A stretch of DNA of 64,000 bases, from contig CAJTXT010000001.1 in NCBI GenBank assembly GCA_910583875.1, forward strand, positions 124,001-188,000. The letters are read 5' to 3'. The position numbers were made by a program, and so were the translations under genes. The DNA comes from an uncultured Vampirovibrio sp. (GTDB lineage Bacteria > Cyanobacteriota > Vampirovibrionia > Gastranaerophilales > Gastranaerophilaceae). Of this stretch, positions 1 to 9,511 are shown in pieces. The notes under the pieces are model-generated. The model was given only the letters and a program-made list of their open reading frames with translations. It was not told the DNA's origin and did not search any database. Position 1 is the first letter of the stretch. Each line of letters opens with the position of its first letter.

Positions 1-419
1 GTATAATTTGCACCCTCTGATATTTTAACACTTCTATCTATCTTACGATTTAATACCTGCAAAATTCTTATAATATAATCAAAAGTCCATTCCAAAATAT
101 TCAAATTAAAATAAGATGAATTTTTAAATTCACTTTCCTGCTTAATACTTAACGTAAGCATTAAAGAAATTTTTTCATCATTTCTTAAGACATTATAAGC
201 AGAACTTTCTAACGGAAATATAATATAACTTCCATTTGGATTACCTATTTCATTTATTGAGTAATCAACACCAAGCGTTAATATTTTTGTTTCTTCTGAT
301 TTATTTGTATACTGAACTATAAGTTCATTTTCATCTTCTATTAAGAAATCAAAATCAAATTTTTTAACAGATGAATTACCCGTATGATTATTTACGGGTA
401 CAATTGATGATACAGTCAT
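1..419 (-). CDS. T7-type phage tail fibre protein, N-terminal part (cut by window edge)
   Basis: An open frame starts with ATG at 419 and runs off the left edge, giving about 139 codons. The translation has the layout of the T7 gp17 N-terminal domain that attaches the fibre to the tail: a DFLIEDENELIVQY segment, then LTLGVDYSINEIGNPNGSY, and near the visible end a LEWTFDYIIRILQVLNRKID helix (T7-like proteins have E-x-x-x-D-x-x...Q...L-x-R here). It lies 10 bases downstream of the gp15/16-position gene, exactly where T7 places its fibre gene. The receptor-binding C-terminus is outside the window. The family call is fairly secure; the host target cannot be seen. Confidence 0.8.
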   Translation of the reverse strand, partial: MTVSSIVPVNNHTGNSSVKKFDFDFLIEDENELIVQYTNKSEETKILTLGVDYSINEIGNPNGSYIIFPLESSAYNVLRNDEKISLMLTLSIKQESEFKNSSYFNLNILEWTFDYIIRILQVLNRKIDRSVKISEGANY

Positions 420-429
420 TATATTCTCC

Positions 430-1809
430 TTATTTACTTTCTTTTTTAAATCTTTCAGTTATAGCTTCAAAAATTTTATTGCGTTCTTTTATATCTGCTT
501 CTTTATCATTTATTTTTTTGTATTCCGCTATTGAAGCTATCACAAGGTTAATAAACTCATATTTTTCTTCTTCGGTTTTAAGATTAATATTTTTCATAAT
601 CTTAACTGCATAATTATAATCAGAATTTAATTTATAAAATTCTAAATTTTCTATCTTTTGAAGATTTATAAAAAAGTTATAATCATCTGCTGAAAAACAA
701 TGTTGATAATTTGATATATCCTTTTCTTTATACATATCAATGTCTTCAAATACTTCAGCTAATAAATTAATAAATTGTTTTTTATCAGTTAATATATAAC
801 CTTTCTTTTGAATTTGTTTAATATAATCTTTCTTACTTTTTATAGCTTCATTGCTCAAAGAAAAATCAATATACAAATAAGCCTTATTAACATCTTGAAC
901 TATTATTTCATTGATTTCCTGCCAGTTTTTTATATTAGCTTCTTTTTCTTTTTGTTCATTTTCTTTTTTCTTTGAATTAGAAAAATCAGATAAATAACGT
1001 CTTACTGCATTTTCTGTTTCGGAATCTTTTATATTATTAATTTCTTTTTCTTGATCTTTTTTCGATAGATTATAAGAAAATAACTCTTTAGCAAAATTAT
1101 ATGCAACCACATTAATTTTCATTTCTTTTATTGAAGTTTCAAGTTTTTCTTTATCTTCTATGAATAAACTATCCTTATATTTTTCAAAGAAACGATATGC
1201 AGCTGCATCTTTATCTTCAATAAAAGCTTTGATAATAGAATAATAAAACTCCGATTTATATTGTTCTTTTCTATAATTAAAAATTTTGCTATTCCAATTT
1301 TCTTTTTCAGACATAAGTTTCAAAACAGATAATCCATTTTGAAAAGAAGATGAAATAACATTATCATTAGATTTATATAAAACGGCTCTTGATATTGAAG
1401 AAGTTATTGCATTTTCATAGGTTTCAATCTGCCAGCTGCTAAGTTCTTGCTGTTCATATAACTGCATTTGAACTTTTATAGCAGTAACTTTATCTTCTTT
1501 TATTTTATTTGCAATTATTTTTGAAGAACTATCTTCAAACTTAATTTCTGATACCTTTTCACTTATAAAATTATTTAGTTCAAGAGCAAATTTATCTGTT
1601 TTGTTTTCTATCTCTTTTCCCTTTAATGAATAAAATCCATTTTCTGAAAATAATATCTCTTTTTCCCATTCATCAATAATATTACTTAATTCTAAAATTT
1701 TAATTTTATCAAGATAATTATCAGTTAAGATATTTTCTTTATTTTGCGTAGATACAGGGATTTTTCGTATTGAAAAAGAGGTTATATCACTACTAAGCTT
1801 TTTTTCCAT
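430..1809 (-). CDS. Putative internal virion (ejection) protein, gp15/gp16 position
   Basis: A 459-residue, strongly charged and helix-rich protein (many Lys/Glu runs) without recognisable catalytic motif, signal peptide or membrane segment. I do not recognise it by sequence. Its position is informative: it follows gp13-like and gp14-like genes and precedes the T7-type tail fibre, so it occupies the slot of T7 gp15/gp16, the proteins ejected into the cell to form the DNA conduit. It is much shorter than gp15 (about 750) or gp16 (about 1,300), and no lytic transglycosylase motif is apparent. It overlaps the upstream gene by 17 bases, suggesting translational coupling. Function is inferred from synteny only. 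Confidence 0.6.
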   Translation of the reverse strand: MEKKLSSDITSFSIRKIPVSTQNKENILTDNYLDKIKILELSNIIDEWEKEILFSENGFYSLKGKEIENKTDKFALELNNFISEKVSEIKFEDSSSKIIANKIKEDKVTAIKVQMQLYEQQELSSWQIETYENAITSSISRAVLYKSNDNVISSSFQNGLSVLKLMSEKENWNSKIFNYRKEQYKSEFYYSIIKAFIEDKDAAAYRFFEKYKDSLFIEDKEKLETSIKEMKINVVAYNFAKELFSYNLSKKDQEKEINNIKDSETENAVRRYLSDFSNSKKKENEQKEKEANIKNWQEINEIIVQDVNKAYLYIDFSLSNEAIKSKKDYIKQIQKKGYILTDKKQFINLLAEVFEDIDMYKEKDISNYQHCFSADDYNFFINLQKIENLEFYKLNSDYNYAVKIMKNINLKTEEEKYEFINLVIASIAEYKKINDKEADIKERNKIFEAITERFKKESK

Positions 1810-2347
1810 TATTTACATCCTTATTCTTTGTCTTTTTCTTTTCGCTATAAGTTATATATAAATCTTCAATGTTGTTACTATTAGTTTTTATTGCACTAGT
1901 CCAAATAAGTTTTTGCCTAGATTTATAATTTTGTTTATTCCGAAAAGAATTCAATCCTGCATTAGCATATAATTTATCAGCTTGTTGAAAATAGCTTTCT
2001 GCTCTATGTTCTGAAGACTTTAATGTATTAAGAGCATCTAATTCGCCATTTAATTTTTCATCATCAAGAATATTTATAGCTGTCTGTGAGGATAAAGCAA
2101 TATTGCCTGCAGCAATATTTGATTTTTGTTCTCCCATATTTAATATAGATTGAAGTTTTTTTCTTCTTGATTCTTCAATACCTTCTTGAAGTTCATATTT
2201 TGCATTATTTTCTGCAATTTTTGCCTCATTAGTAATTAATTTTGTTTGATAATCACCAATAACTTTTTGATTATAAGCAGATTTAGCAGAAGTTACTGCC
2301 GTTGCAACAGTCCCGACAGCATATATTATCGATGCAATTGTGCACAT
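1793..2347 (-). CDS. Internal virion protein B-like (T7 gp14 position)
   Basis: A 184-residue protein with a short hydrophobic start (IASIIYAVGTVATAVTSAKS) followed by a long alanine/glutamine/lysine-rich helix and the segment AAGNIALSSQTAINILDD. Phage gp14-type internal proteins have this shape: an N-terminal membrane-active helix, a long amphipathic helix and a conserved region around SGVxxxGSxxxxL. Its length is close to T7 gp14 (196). It sits between the gp13-like gene (15 bases upstream) and the next ejection-protein gene, which it overlaps. Probably ejected into the host envelope with the genome; assignment rests on context plus shape. Confidence 0.65.
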   Translation of the reverse strand: MCTIASIIYAVGTVATAVTSAKSAYNQKVIGDYQTKLITNEAKIAENNAKYELQEGIEESRRKKLQSILNMGEQKSNIAAGNIALSSQTAINILDDEKLNGELDALNTLKSSEHRAESYFQQADKLYANAGLNSFRNKQNYKSRQKLIWTSAIKTNSNNIEDLYITYSEKKKTKNKDVNNGKKA

Positions 2348-2361
2348 ATTAAAAAACCTTT

Positions 2362-2832
2362 CTAGTTTGTTTTATAAAAAAATTCAAAGCCATCTTTTAT
2401 TTCTAAATTTTTAGGATACGGCTTATCAAATTTAAAACCAAATATTTTCAGCCATTTTTTTGCTTCAAAGTTTGATTTATAAATATAGTTATACATAATT
2501 GAATATTTCTTGCTTGCTTTTTCAAGTTCCCTTTTTATATCTTTTATAAAAAGAGTTTTATTTCCTTTTAAAAAAACTGTTGATAACAACCATACACAAG
2601 CAATAGATGTATTTTGAGTAAATTGTTCAAAAAAACCACCCATTGCAATAGGTATTTCTTCATTTTTTCCGTTTAACAAATAAAGACAAAGTACTTCATG
2701 ATTTTCTAAATCAGAAAGAGTTATTTCTTTCCATTTTTCACCAAATAAAGCATATAATTCTTCTTTATCTTCATCTCTTAAATTATCCAAAATAAAAACT
2801 ATATCTGATTTATTTTTTATATTTTTAATCAT
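2362..2832 (-). CDS. GNAT-like phage protein, T7 gp13 position (DUF2833-like)
   Basis: A 156-residue protein resembling the phage DUF2833/acetyltransferase-fold family that includes T7 gp13. An N-terminal helix region is followed by VLCLYLLNGKNEEIPIAMGG and TSIACVWLLST, then the IKRELEKASKKYSIMYNYIY helix and a C-terminal AKKWLKIFGFKF segment. The last three match the order of GNAT strands and helices: a substrate strand, a helix, then the xxGFxx element. It overlaps the end of the upstream tail gene by 8 bases. In T7, gp13 is needed for assembly of the internal virion proteins but is absent from mature particles. No acetyl-CoA loop (Q/RxxGxG/A) is evident, so enzymatic activity is doubtful. 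Confidence 0.65.
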   Translation of the reverse strand: MIKNIKNKSDIVFILDNLRDEDKEELYALFGEKWKEITLSDLENHEVLCLYLLNGKNEEIPIAMGGFFEQFTQNTSIACVWLLSTVFLKGNKTLFIKDIKRELEKASKKYSIMYNYIYKSNFEAKKWLKIFGFKFDKPYPKNLEIKDGFEFFYKTN

Positions 2833-4879
2833 TTGAATCCGCCATTGTTACATCTAACGAGATTGAATTTATTGTTAAAGGAAAAGGATAAATTTGTTTA
2901 ATATGCACAGTTGCATTTTCTGAATAATTAGAAAAAGTATAAACATTAACATTTCCTGAATGTAAATAATTTACATTATCAACACTTGTCATACTTCTGA
3001 TATTTTGAACCATTGTTCCATTTGTGCCTACAACAAAAAAATCTTCTCGTGATTTATCTACATTTATATTTATTGAATTAACTATTTTTAATAAACCGTG
3101 AGTATTTTCTCCATCTAAATTTAAAGTTTCAAGTTCAAATTCATAAGGAAGTCCGGCAACAATTTTTGAAGCCGGATAATCAAGTTCAACTTTGCCATTT
3201 TGAACTTTTTTATTTTCAATAACACATCCATCCGCAAGAAGATTTATAGTTTCACCTTCTAAATGCTCCAAGCCCAAAATAGTTTTAATAGGCGTTCCAT
3301 CATAAGTCAGAGCACAATCTAAAAATATCCCATCTTGAGTTTTTTCAACATATCTTGAAGCTAAACGTTCAATAAATCTTTTAGTCTGCCCATTAATTTT
3401 TCGTTTAACAACAAAATAAGGAACATCTTCAAAGCCTTCACGAATAACAGCAACTGCTTCAAATTCACCTTTTGTAACATGTTTATGCCAGCCTGTAACT
3501 TCTTGTTTTTTGTTATAAGTTAAGGCATTAACACTGCCGTCAGACATAACACACCAAAGAATTCTATATGGTTCCTTTGAATAAGCCATATCAACAACTT
3601 GTTTACCTTCAAAAAGATGACTGGCAAAAATAGATAATTCTTCACCATCATAGCTATCAGAAACATATGTATAACCCAAATCTCTAACAACACTTCCTCC
3701 TGATTGAGTAAAAAGAATCATATTTCCTGATACTACAGGCGGAACATGTGAACACCCATAGAAACTTTGCGGTGATGCGGTTAATGATGAAGATGCGCAG
3801 AATGCACCATCTGCACCGTTTAATTTCCATTCACCTCCTGATGTAAGTAATATTAAATCATTCATAGCGATAATATGACGAATTTCATTAACTTCTCTTT
3901 CTGATAGAGTTAAATTAATTGAGTCTGTAGAATTTAACGGTCTTGAGATATTAAAGTTATTATTTGTAGAGGTTTGAGATGCAACCAATTGCTGCGGACT
4001 GTTTTTTAAACAAGCAAATACTTTACGCTGTTGAAAATAATTTACACAAGCCGGATTATTTCCATTTTCAAAAGGATTTGTAAAAATAGGAGCAGTTGCT
4101 GTCATATCAGGTTCAATTTTGTCATCAACAAAAGTTGTCGTTGAAGTTGTACCTACAAAAGCAAAAATTCCGTTCACTTTTCTATAAACATTATATTCAA
4201 CAGCATTTTCTACCGCTGAAAAATTTATAGTTATATATTCATTTACACCCCAAGAAGATTCTATTTCGCCTTGAACCGAAACTTCTTCTGAAGGATTACT
4301 TTCTTCATAGCTATCTTTTTTCACAGCAGTAACAACATAATAATAAGTATAAGGATTTTCTTTACCACCCTTCCAAGATGCAGTTAAAGATTGCGGAGGT
4401 AATATTTGAGGCTGAAAATTAATTTGTTTTAATTCCCAATCTTCATGAGAATATCTTGATAATTCAGCCGGCAAATACTTATTATGACAAAACGTTAAAA
4501 CATCTGCATTTTGTGCATATTTTATATTAAATAAATCATTTTCTTCGTATGGAGTTAAAATTTCAACTTTAATTTCTTCATCCTCATCACGAACAATTTG
4601 ACTTGCATCTTTTATAAAACGCGCATATTTATCACCTAATTCAATAATATAAGTTTGTTCTGTATTAAAAGAAAATGGAATAAGTCTTACTTTTTTAGAG
4701 GAATTCTTTACTTCACAAACAAGTTCTAAGCCTGGTCTATTACTAATACAACCTTCAGCACGAACAAATCCATTTTTTAAAGTTTTTAAACCAATGGCAT
4801 ACTTTGCCAAATCATTTCTTGCATATAACGCAGGACTTAATTCCCCGCCCGTAAAAGAACGTTGAGTATATCTGGTCAT
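2825..4879 (-). CDS. Tail nozzle/tubular protein, T7 gp12-like
   Basis: A 684-residue protein with the typical opening of podovirus tail tubular protein B: TRYTQRSFTGGELSPALYAR, then LKNGFVRAEGCISNRPGLEL, and an early beta-rich region (RLIPFSFNTEQTYIIELGD). The middle region contains a fibronectin-like stretch (residues roughly 150-260, PYTYYYVVTAVKKDSYEES and VEYNVYRK), common in these tails. Family members form the hexameric nozzle that closes the tail. Length is a little under T7 gp12 (794). It lies 9 bases downstream of the gp11-like gene. Assignment is strong from the N-terminal signature and synteny. Confidence 0.85.
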   Translation of the reverse strand: MTRYTQRSFTGGELSPALYARNDLAKYAIGLKTLKNGFVRAEGCISNRPGLELVCEVKNSSKKVRLIPFSFNTEQTYIIELGDKYARFIKDASQIVRDEDEEIKVEILTPYEENDLFNIKYAQNADVLTFCHNKYLPAELSRYSHEDWELKQINFQPQILPPQSLTASWKGGKENPYTYYYVVTAVKKDSYEESNPSEEVSVQGEIESSWGVNEYITINFSAVENAVEYNVYRKVNGIFAFVGTTSTTTFVDDKIEPDMTATAPIFTNPFENGNNPACVNYFQQRKVFACLKNSPQQLVASQTSTNNNFNISRPLNSTDSINLTLSEREVNEIRHIIAMNDLILLTSGGEWKLNGADGAFCASSSLTASPQSFYGCSHVPPVVSGNMILFTQSGGSVVRDLGYTYVSDSYDGEELSIFASHLFEGKQVVDMAYSKEPYRILWCVMSDGSVNALTYNKKQEVTGWHKHVTKGEFEAVAVIREGFEDVPYFVVKRKINGQTKRFIERLASRYVEKTQDGIFLDCALTYDGTPIKTILGLEHLEGETINLLADGCVIENKKVQNGKVELDYPASKIVAGLPYEFELETLNLDGENTHGLLKIVNSININVDKSREDFFVVGTNGTMVQNIRSMTSVDNVNYLHSGNVNVYTFSNYSENATVHIKQIYPFPLTINSISLDVTMADSND

Positions 4880-4888
4880 AATATCTCC

Positions 4889-5479
4889 TTATCTAGCATC
4901 AAGCCACGAACAGCTATTATCATTTTTTATATAACCTTCAGATGCATTTATTGTTTTTGATTTAACAAGCATATTATTGTAAATATTAAAACAATCATTC
5001 TGAATACTGCGATTACCGGTAATTGCAGGTGCAGCAAGAAAAGCTAAATACCAGCATAATGCCATTACAAATTCAGTAGAGAAGAAAGCCTCATTTTCAA
5101 CAGATTTTGTATATCTTAATACAACCGGAGTTATATTTGTATTAATAACTTTTTGTCCAGTAATACTTGCTGCCACTTCAAATTCAACCATTTTTTTATT
5201 TGCATAAGGAATAATTTCTCGAGCAAATAAACAATCATTTGGATAATCATATTCATATAAGAATTTAGGATTTTGCGGAATATTTCCTGTTAGTGAAAGT
5301 TCTCTATAAGAATTTGCAAAATTCCAATCAAAATCTTTTAACACTTGTTCTCTTGCACTATCGTAAAATTCATTTAAAATAACTGTATTTTTTTCAGATA
5401 AATTTGCACCTTGTATTCCAACACTTACTCTTAAATTTTTTAATGTTAAATTAAATATTTTTGCTTTTGTATAATTCAT
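4889..5479 (-). CDS. Tail tubular/adaptor protein, T7 gp11-like
   Basis: A 196-residue protein, the same length as T7 gp11. Visible features of the gatekeeper/adaptor family are the early VSVGIQGANLSEKNTVILNE region, the WNFANSYRELSL segment (family members have W-x-F-A/C near this point), the PNDCLFAREIIP segment and an ALCWYLAFLAAPAI helix near the C-terminus. These proteins form the dodecameric ring between portal and nozzle. It directly precedes the nozzle gene in the same operon. Confidence 0.8.
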   Translation of the reverse strand: MNYTKAKIFNLTLKNLRVSVGIQGANLSEKNTVILNEFYDSAREQVLKDFDWNFANSYRELSLTGNIPQNPKFLYEYDYPNDCLFAREIIPYANKKMVEFEVAASITGQKVINTNITPVVLRYTKSVENEAFFSTEFVMALCWYLAFLAAPAITGNRSIQNDCFNIYNNMLVKSKTINASEGYIKNDNSCSWLDAR

Positions 5480-5566
5480 TATTTTTACCTTTACATTTTA
5501 TATTTTTAAAGAAAAGATATCCGGCATAATGCCGGATATCAAAGGGAGTTTGATTATTATTGGATA

Positions 5567-5968
5567 TTAATCTATATTATGAAAACTTTGTTCTGCACCA
5601 TCAATAACAGCTGCAAGAATTTTCCCTTTAGTAGGGGCAGTTCCGGTAACTGTATAACTTAAACGCATAAAGCCTAAATTACCTTTTGGTAAAAATTGAA
5701 TAGGGAAAATCGCATCTTTTTTTAGACTTGCTAAAACCATAGAAGCTTCCGCAAGTTTCACAGGACTTGTAAAGGCTTCATCAACTGAAGTTTGAACTGC
5801 AACTGATAAACTTGTTAAATTATTAAAATCTTCTGTAACTTTAATCAATAAATCAATTGGAGTTCCAAAAGATACTTCTCTTTTTCCCATATCTAAAATA
5901 TTTGTTGATACACAACTTGCTGTAATAGCTTGATTATTTGAAAATAATCCTTGTTCATCTAATATCAT
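5567..5968 (-). CDS. Capsid cement/decoration-like protein (Bbp16-like)
   Basis: A 133-residue protein with the pattern of small beta-rich phage proteins found immediately after the major capsid gene: N-terminal DEQGLFSNNQAITASCVSTN, then IDLLIKVTEDFNNLTSLSVA and a C-terminal LPKGNLGFMRLSYTVTG strand pair. From memory this is the Bbp16/capsid-cement type, where the LxPGxxGxxxLxYxV motif is common. It is separated from the capsid gene by 20 bases and from the gp11-like gene by 87 bases holding a short GC-rich palindrome (ATCCGGCA/TGCCGGAT around 5,518-5,540). Structural role is inferred. Confidence 0.65.
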   Translation of the reverse strand: MILDEQGLFSNNQAITASCVSTNILDMGKREVSFGTPIDLLIKVTEDFNNLTSLSVAVQTSVDEAFTSPVKLAEASMVLASLKKDAIFPIQFLPKGNLGFMRLSYTVTGTAPTKGKILAAVIDGAEQSFHNID

Positions 5969-5988
5969 TTATTTTACCTTTTCCTTTC

Positions 5989-6984
5989 TTAAGACACTTT
6001 AGCTTCATCACAAGTAATTTGTTCACATTCACGAATAGGAATATTTTTATAGTGAAGAATATTGTCATTCATATATTCTTTTATTGTGAAGTTAACATTT
6101 GATTTTTCTTTAAGTTGAGCTTCAAAATACATTAATACTGTTGAATTACAATAAATGAATGTTTTACCTGTTTTAGCAAATCTTCTAATCTTGTAATAAG
6201 CTTTATTTAATAGTGCTTCAATATCAGCAGGAGAAGAACCAGCTAAGTTAGAAATGCTTAAATTAGCAATACGACAAGTAGAACGCCAATCTCTAACAGA
6301 TAAACCAACATCCATTTTAAAATGGTCTTGGTAAACTTTTCTTTTACCACCTGTAGAACTTGTTTCTGTCATTACACCATCATCTTTATGCTGAACACCT
6401 GCTTGAGAACCTTGAGGATATAATAAAGAGGTATGCAAATCACCCCAAGTTACAAACCAAATTGAAGTATTATCTGTACTTGTACCACCTGCATCAATAA
6501 TATTAGAACCAATTTTCTTTGTATCTGTTGATTTTTTAGCATATCTTGCAGCTAAACCATCAAATGCAGCCGCATTATCTTTAATACTTCCATAGAAAAT
6601 AGTTTCTTGTAATTTTTGATTCATAGCTTCAATAAAAGCAGAAGATTCAGATAATCTGAATAATTTTGGATTTTCTGATTTATCAACTAAATCAACATCT
6701 ACAATAGAATATGTTTCTAACATACCTGTAACATCTTTTACTTGTTCTGTTGTTGATTTAGAACTTGGAACATAACCATATAAGTTTCTAAATACAGCAC
6801 TAGGAAGTCCTGTTCTAATTGTTGTTATATGGTTAGAACCATCATTACATTGAAGCGCATTTGCATCTTGCAATACTTCGTTTGTTTCTGACATCATTTC
6901 AATAATTTCGGCAGCAATTTTTCCGTTTTCTGTTCTTTTTAATCTGTCTGCCAATGTTAAATAGTTAGCACCTAAAGTTGCCAT
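5989..6984 (-). CDS. Major capsid protein
   Basis: A 331-residue protein with the features of podovirus major capsid proteins of the SU10/Bcep-like HK97-fold group: an N-terminal helix containing AEIIEMMSETNEVLQDAN, then an IRTGLPSAVFRNLYGYVPSS loop, FIEAMNQKLQETIFYGS, and a C-terminal region with YKIRRFAKTGKTFIYCN and a YKNIPIRECEQI end strand. The sequence KMDVGLSVRDWRSTCRIANL is characteristic of the group. It sits between the scaffold-like gene and the cement-like gene, in canonical order. Good RBS (AAGGAAA) about 10 bases before ATG. Confidence 0.85.
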   Translation of the reverse strand: MATLGANYLTLADRLKRTENGKIAAEIIEMMSETNEVLQDANALQCNDGSNHITTIRTGLPSAVFRNLYGYVPSSKSTTEQVKDVTGMLETYSIVDVDLVDKSENPKLFRLSESSAFIEAMNQKLQETIFYGSIKDNAAAFDGLAARYAKKSTDTKKIGSNIIDAGGTSTDNTSIWFVTWGDLHTSLLYPQGSQAGVQHKDDGVMTETSSTGGKRKVYQDHFKMDVGLSVRDWRSTCRIANLSISNLAGSSPADIEALLNKAYYKIRRFAKTGKTFIYCNSTVLMYFEAQLKEKSNVNFTIKEYMNDNILHYKNIPIRECEQITCDEAKVS

Positions 6985-7011
6985 TACCTTTTTCCTTTCT
7001 TGTTTTATTTA

Positions 7012-7608
7012 CTACATTGTAGGGAATAAAATATCTTCCCTGTTTTCTTTTGGAACTACAGCAGCATTTACTCCGTAAATATCATCATTTTGCATTTGTC
7101 TGCCTATTTCGTAGAACATCTTTACTACTTTAGGGTGGCAATTTAAGCCGGTTTCTTGCAGTAATGCTTGAACTTCATCATCAGCAAATTGAGTATACGC
7201 AATATTTGCAGTTCTCATAGTTTTATTGAAATTAGCTCCGCCTATTTCTCTATCTGTAATTAGTGCAGTTTTATAATCTTCTATTTTTTGTCTTTGTTGT
7301 TCTGCTATAGTTTGAGAGAAATTATTTCCCGTTAACTGTGTTAGCTTTACGGCCATAGACATTAATTCATTTGCACTTTTTTGAGACAGATTGTATTTTC
7401 CTGCCAATTCATTAAATTCCTCTAATAATTCATTGTCATAACAATAATTTTCAGGTAGTTGTACAGCTGAATAATCATATTTCTCGGGTTTTCCAAAGTA
7501 ACCATTTTCATCAACCGGAACAACCTCTATTGTTTCTGTTACCTCTTTAGGTGCATAGGCATTTACACCTAATCCTAAAGTTTCTTGTTTTACATCTTCA
7601 TTTAACAT
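7012..7608 (-). CDS. Putative capsid scaffolding protein
   Basis: A 198-residue acidic protein that directly precedes the major capsid gene and follows the portal, the T7 gp9 scaffold position. It has an N-terminal low-complexity Glu/Val-rich region, a central helical region (ELLEEFNELAGKYNLSQKSA then ELMSMAVKLTQLTGN) and a stretch FNKTMRTANIAYTQFADDEV. The sequence VVKMFYEIGRQMQNDD is similar in style to the C-terminal capsid-binding helix region of phage scaffolds. The family call relies on position and overall character. Confidence 0.65.
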   Translation of the reverse strand: MLNEDVKQETLGLGVNAYAPKEVTETIEVVPVDENGYFGKPEKYDYSAVQLPENYCYDNELLEEFNELAGKYNLSQKSANELMSMAVKLTQLTGNNFSQTIAEQQRQKIEDYKTALITDREIGGANFNKTMRTANIAYTQFADDEVQALLQETGLNCHPKVVKMFYEIGRQMQNDDIYGVNAAVVPKENREDILFPTM

Positions 7609-7620
7609 GTTTTCCTCCTT

Positions 7621-9273
7621 TTATGTTAATCCTAGTCTTGCCATTAAATCACTACCATAAGAATCAGTACCGGCAATATTTTTAATAATTTCAGAACCTT
7701 CTTTTGCTTGTTCAATCAATTGTTTTTGAGATTCTGCATTTTCTTCTTTTTGTTTTTGTTTTTCGACCTCTCGAGTCGGAACAATTTGTTCAGGCGAAAT
7801 ATTTGCATAATCTGCATAATCATCAACTATTTTGCTTGCATTAAGCTTATTTCTTAATGAAGGATCTAATGATTGAGCAAGGTTTATAGTGAAAGTTGTA
7901 AATCTTTCCATTGCTGATATTTTTACAGCTTTCTGCGCCTGAGCAAGTGTTGAAACAAATTCAATATCCATATTTGAACCCATAATTTCAGCTGGTGGTT
8001 CAGGTAAAATATTTAATTTAATACATTCATCAAAAACCCAATCCATTACTTGGTTTAATCCATTATGAATTTGCTGAAGTAATGGTGATAGCAGCACCAT
8101 TTTTTCTTCTTTTAACTCATTTACCTCTGTTGCTGTTCTTGAGCGTTCAGCAGTATTTAATATCATTGCAAATAAGTCATTATAAAAAATTTCTTTTATA
8201 GACTCTTTAAGTTTTTCTATTATCGAATCAACCTCTAAAACTCTTGGGTTAACTTCATATATAGGAGATAACCCTCGTCCATTTTCATCTTCTTCTATAA
8301 ACGCGGCTGGAGCATCAATCATTTTCTTGTTTTTCAAACTCGCAGGGCCTTTATAAGTAGGGCTTATCATTTTCTTTACTGCTTTTCCCTCATCAATAAC
8401 CATACTCATAAGCTGTTTCACATCTGGAAGAGCATTAAAACCAGGGCATTCACAAGGATATACATCTTCACCATTAACCTCTGCTTCAAAAACGGCATAA
8501 GGAAATTTATCAAATCCGCTTTTAGATAAGAATTTCTCTTCATTTGAAGCATATTCATAATAGACAGAAATAAACTCTTTATCTTCTGCCCAAACAGAAC
8601 TTGGCATAAAGTCTTTATTTGGTTCTACAAAATGAACAACTTCAAACATTTCTTCATATCTGTTTGAATTAATAGCGCTTATAACTTCTTTTGATACATT
8701 TTCTTCGCCAAATTTATCATATAGGTTCTTAGCTGTTTCCATATAAACACGGCAAATAGTATCAACCTCACCTTTATGATTTTTTGCTATTCTATAAGAA
8801 CCTATAGGAAGCAATTGGCATCTTAAAATACTAGCTTCATCACTTAACAAACCTAATACTGAAATACCAAAAACACCAATTTGTTTATAAACAGATGGTA
8901 AAATACGGTAAAGATTGGAAGAATTGAAAATATCTCTAAATAAATTTTCGACTGCATTACACCATGTTTTTACTTCGTAGCTCGCTTCTTGTCCATAATT
9001 TCTAATTTTTACCTTAAACCAGTTAGTTGCAGGGCTTGTAGCTCCTGACATCATTCCTGATGAAAAATTTCGAACAGCAAGAAGCGGAGTTGAATCTTTA
9101 ATTTTCTTATTTTTCATTGGTTGTTTATTTACGCTTCGAGCAAGAAATCGAACCGAACGAGGCAAGAAATAATCCGCTAAATCTTGCCAATCAGGCTTTA
9201 ATGCATTATAAGCAGTTTCCAGTTCAGCCCTGCGTGCATTAAAATATTTTTTGGAATATTTTGTTTGTTTCAT
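7621..9273 (-). CDS. Portal (head-to-tail connector) protein, T7 gp8-like
   Basis: A 550-residue protein matching the podovirus head-tail connector family: AELETAYNALKPDWQDLADYF at the N-terminus, YFLPRSVRFL, a TPLLAVRNFSSGMMSGATSP motif, and NWFKVKIRN. The C-terminal half includes AERSRTATEVNELKEEKMVL, a conserved portal motif. The length agrees with T7 gp8 (536). It would form the dodecameric ring at the capsid vertex through which DNA is packaged and ejected. It starts 1 base before the end of the upstream 66-residue gene, in the same operon. Confidence 0.9.
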   Translation of the reverse strand: MKQTKYSKKYFNARRAELETAYNALKPDWQDLADYFLPRSVRFLARSVNKQPMKNKKIKDSTPLLAVRNFSSGMMSGATSPATNWFKVKIRNYGQEASYEVKTWCNAVENLFRDIFNSSNLYRILPSVYKQIGVFGISVLGLLSDEASILRCQLLPIGSYRIAKNHKGEVDTICRVYMETAKNLYDKFGEENVSKEVISAINSNRYEEMFEVVHFVEPNKDFMPSSVWAEDKEFISVYYEYASNEEKFLSKSGFDKFPYAVFEAEVNGEDVYPCECPGFNALPDVKQLMSMVIDEGKAVKKMISPTYKGPASLKNKKMIDAPAAFIEEDENGRGLSPIYEVNPRVLEVDSIIEKLKESIKEIFYNDLFAMILNTAERSRTATEVNELKEEKMVLLSPLLQQIHNGLNQVMDWVFDECIKLNILPEPPAEIMGSNMDIEFVSTLAQAQKAVKISAMERFTTFTINLAQSLDPSLRNKLNASKIVDDYADYANISPEQIVPTREVEKQKQKEENAESQKQLIEQAKEGSEIIKNIAGTDSYGSDLMARLGLT

Positions 9274-9274
9274 C

Positions 9275-9475
9275 TTATTCCCCTAACAATTTTTTCTTTG
9301 ATGATGCAAAATCATCTGTAAGTCCATTATTTGAAGTTTTAATATTTTCTGAAATTAAACCTCTAACACCGGAACGATTATTAGAACTTGCTTTCTGAAC
9401 AGATGCATCCGCTTGAATAGCAGCTTTAATAACTTCTGCTTTTTGCACAGAAGGAATTTTTGGTTTTGAGCACAT
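9275..9475 (-). CDS. Small conserved phage protein upstream of portal
   Basis: A 66-residue basic, Ser/Lys-rich protein starting MCSKPKIPSVQKA, without membrane segment or known domain. Short proteins with a Cys at position 2 and KPKxP near the start are frequently seen just upstream of podovirus portal genes; their role is unknown to me. It ends 1 base before the portal gene and has a reasonable RBS (AAAGGAAA), so it is probably a real translated gene. Confidence 0.6.
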   Translation of the reverse strand: MCSKPKIPSVQKAEVIKAAIQADASVQKASSNNRSGVRGLISENIKTSNNGLTDDFASSKKKLLGE

Positions 9476-9511
9476 AAATTTTTCCTTTCTTTTTAATGTA
9501 ATTTAGAACAT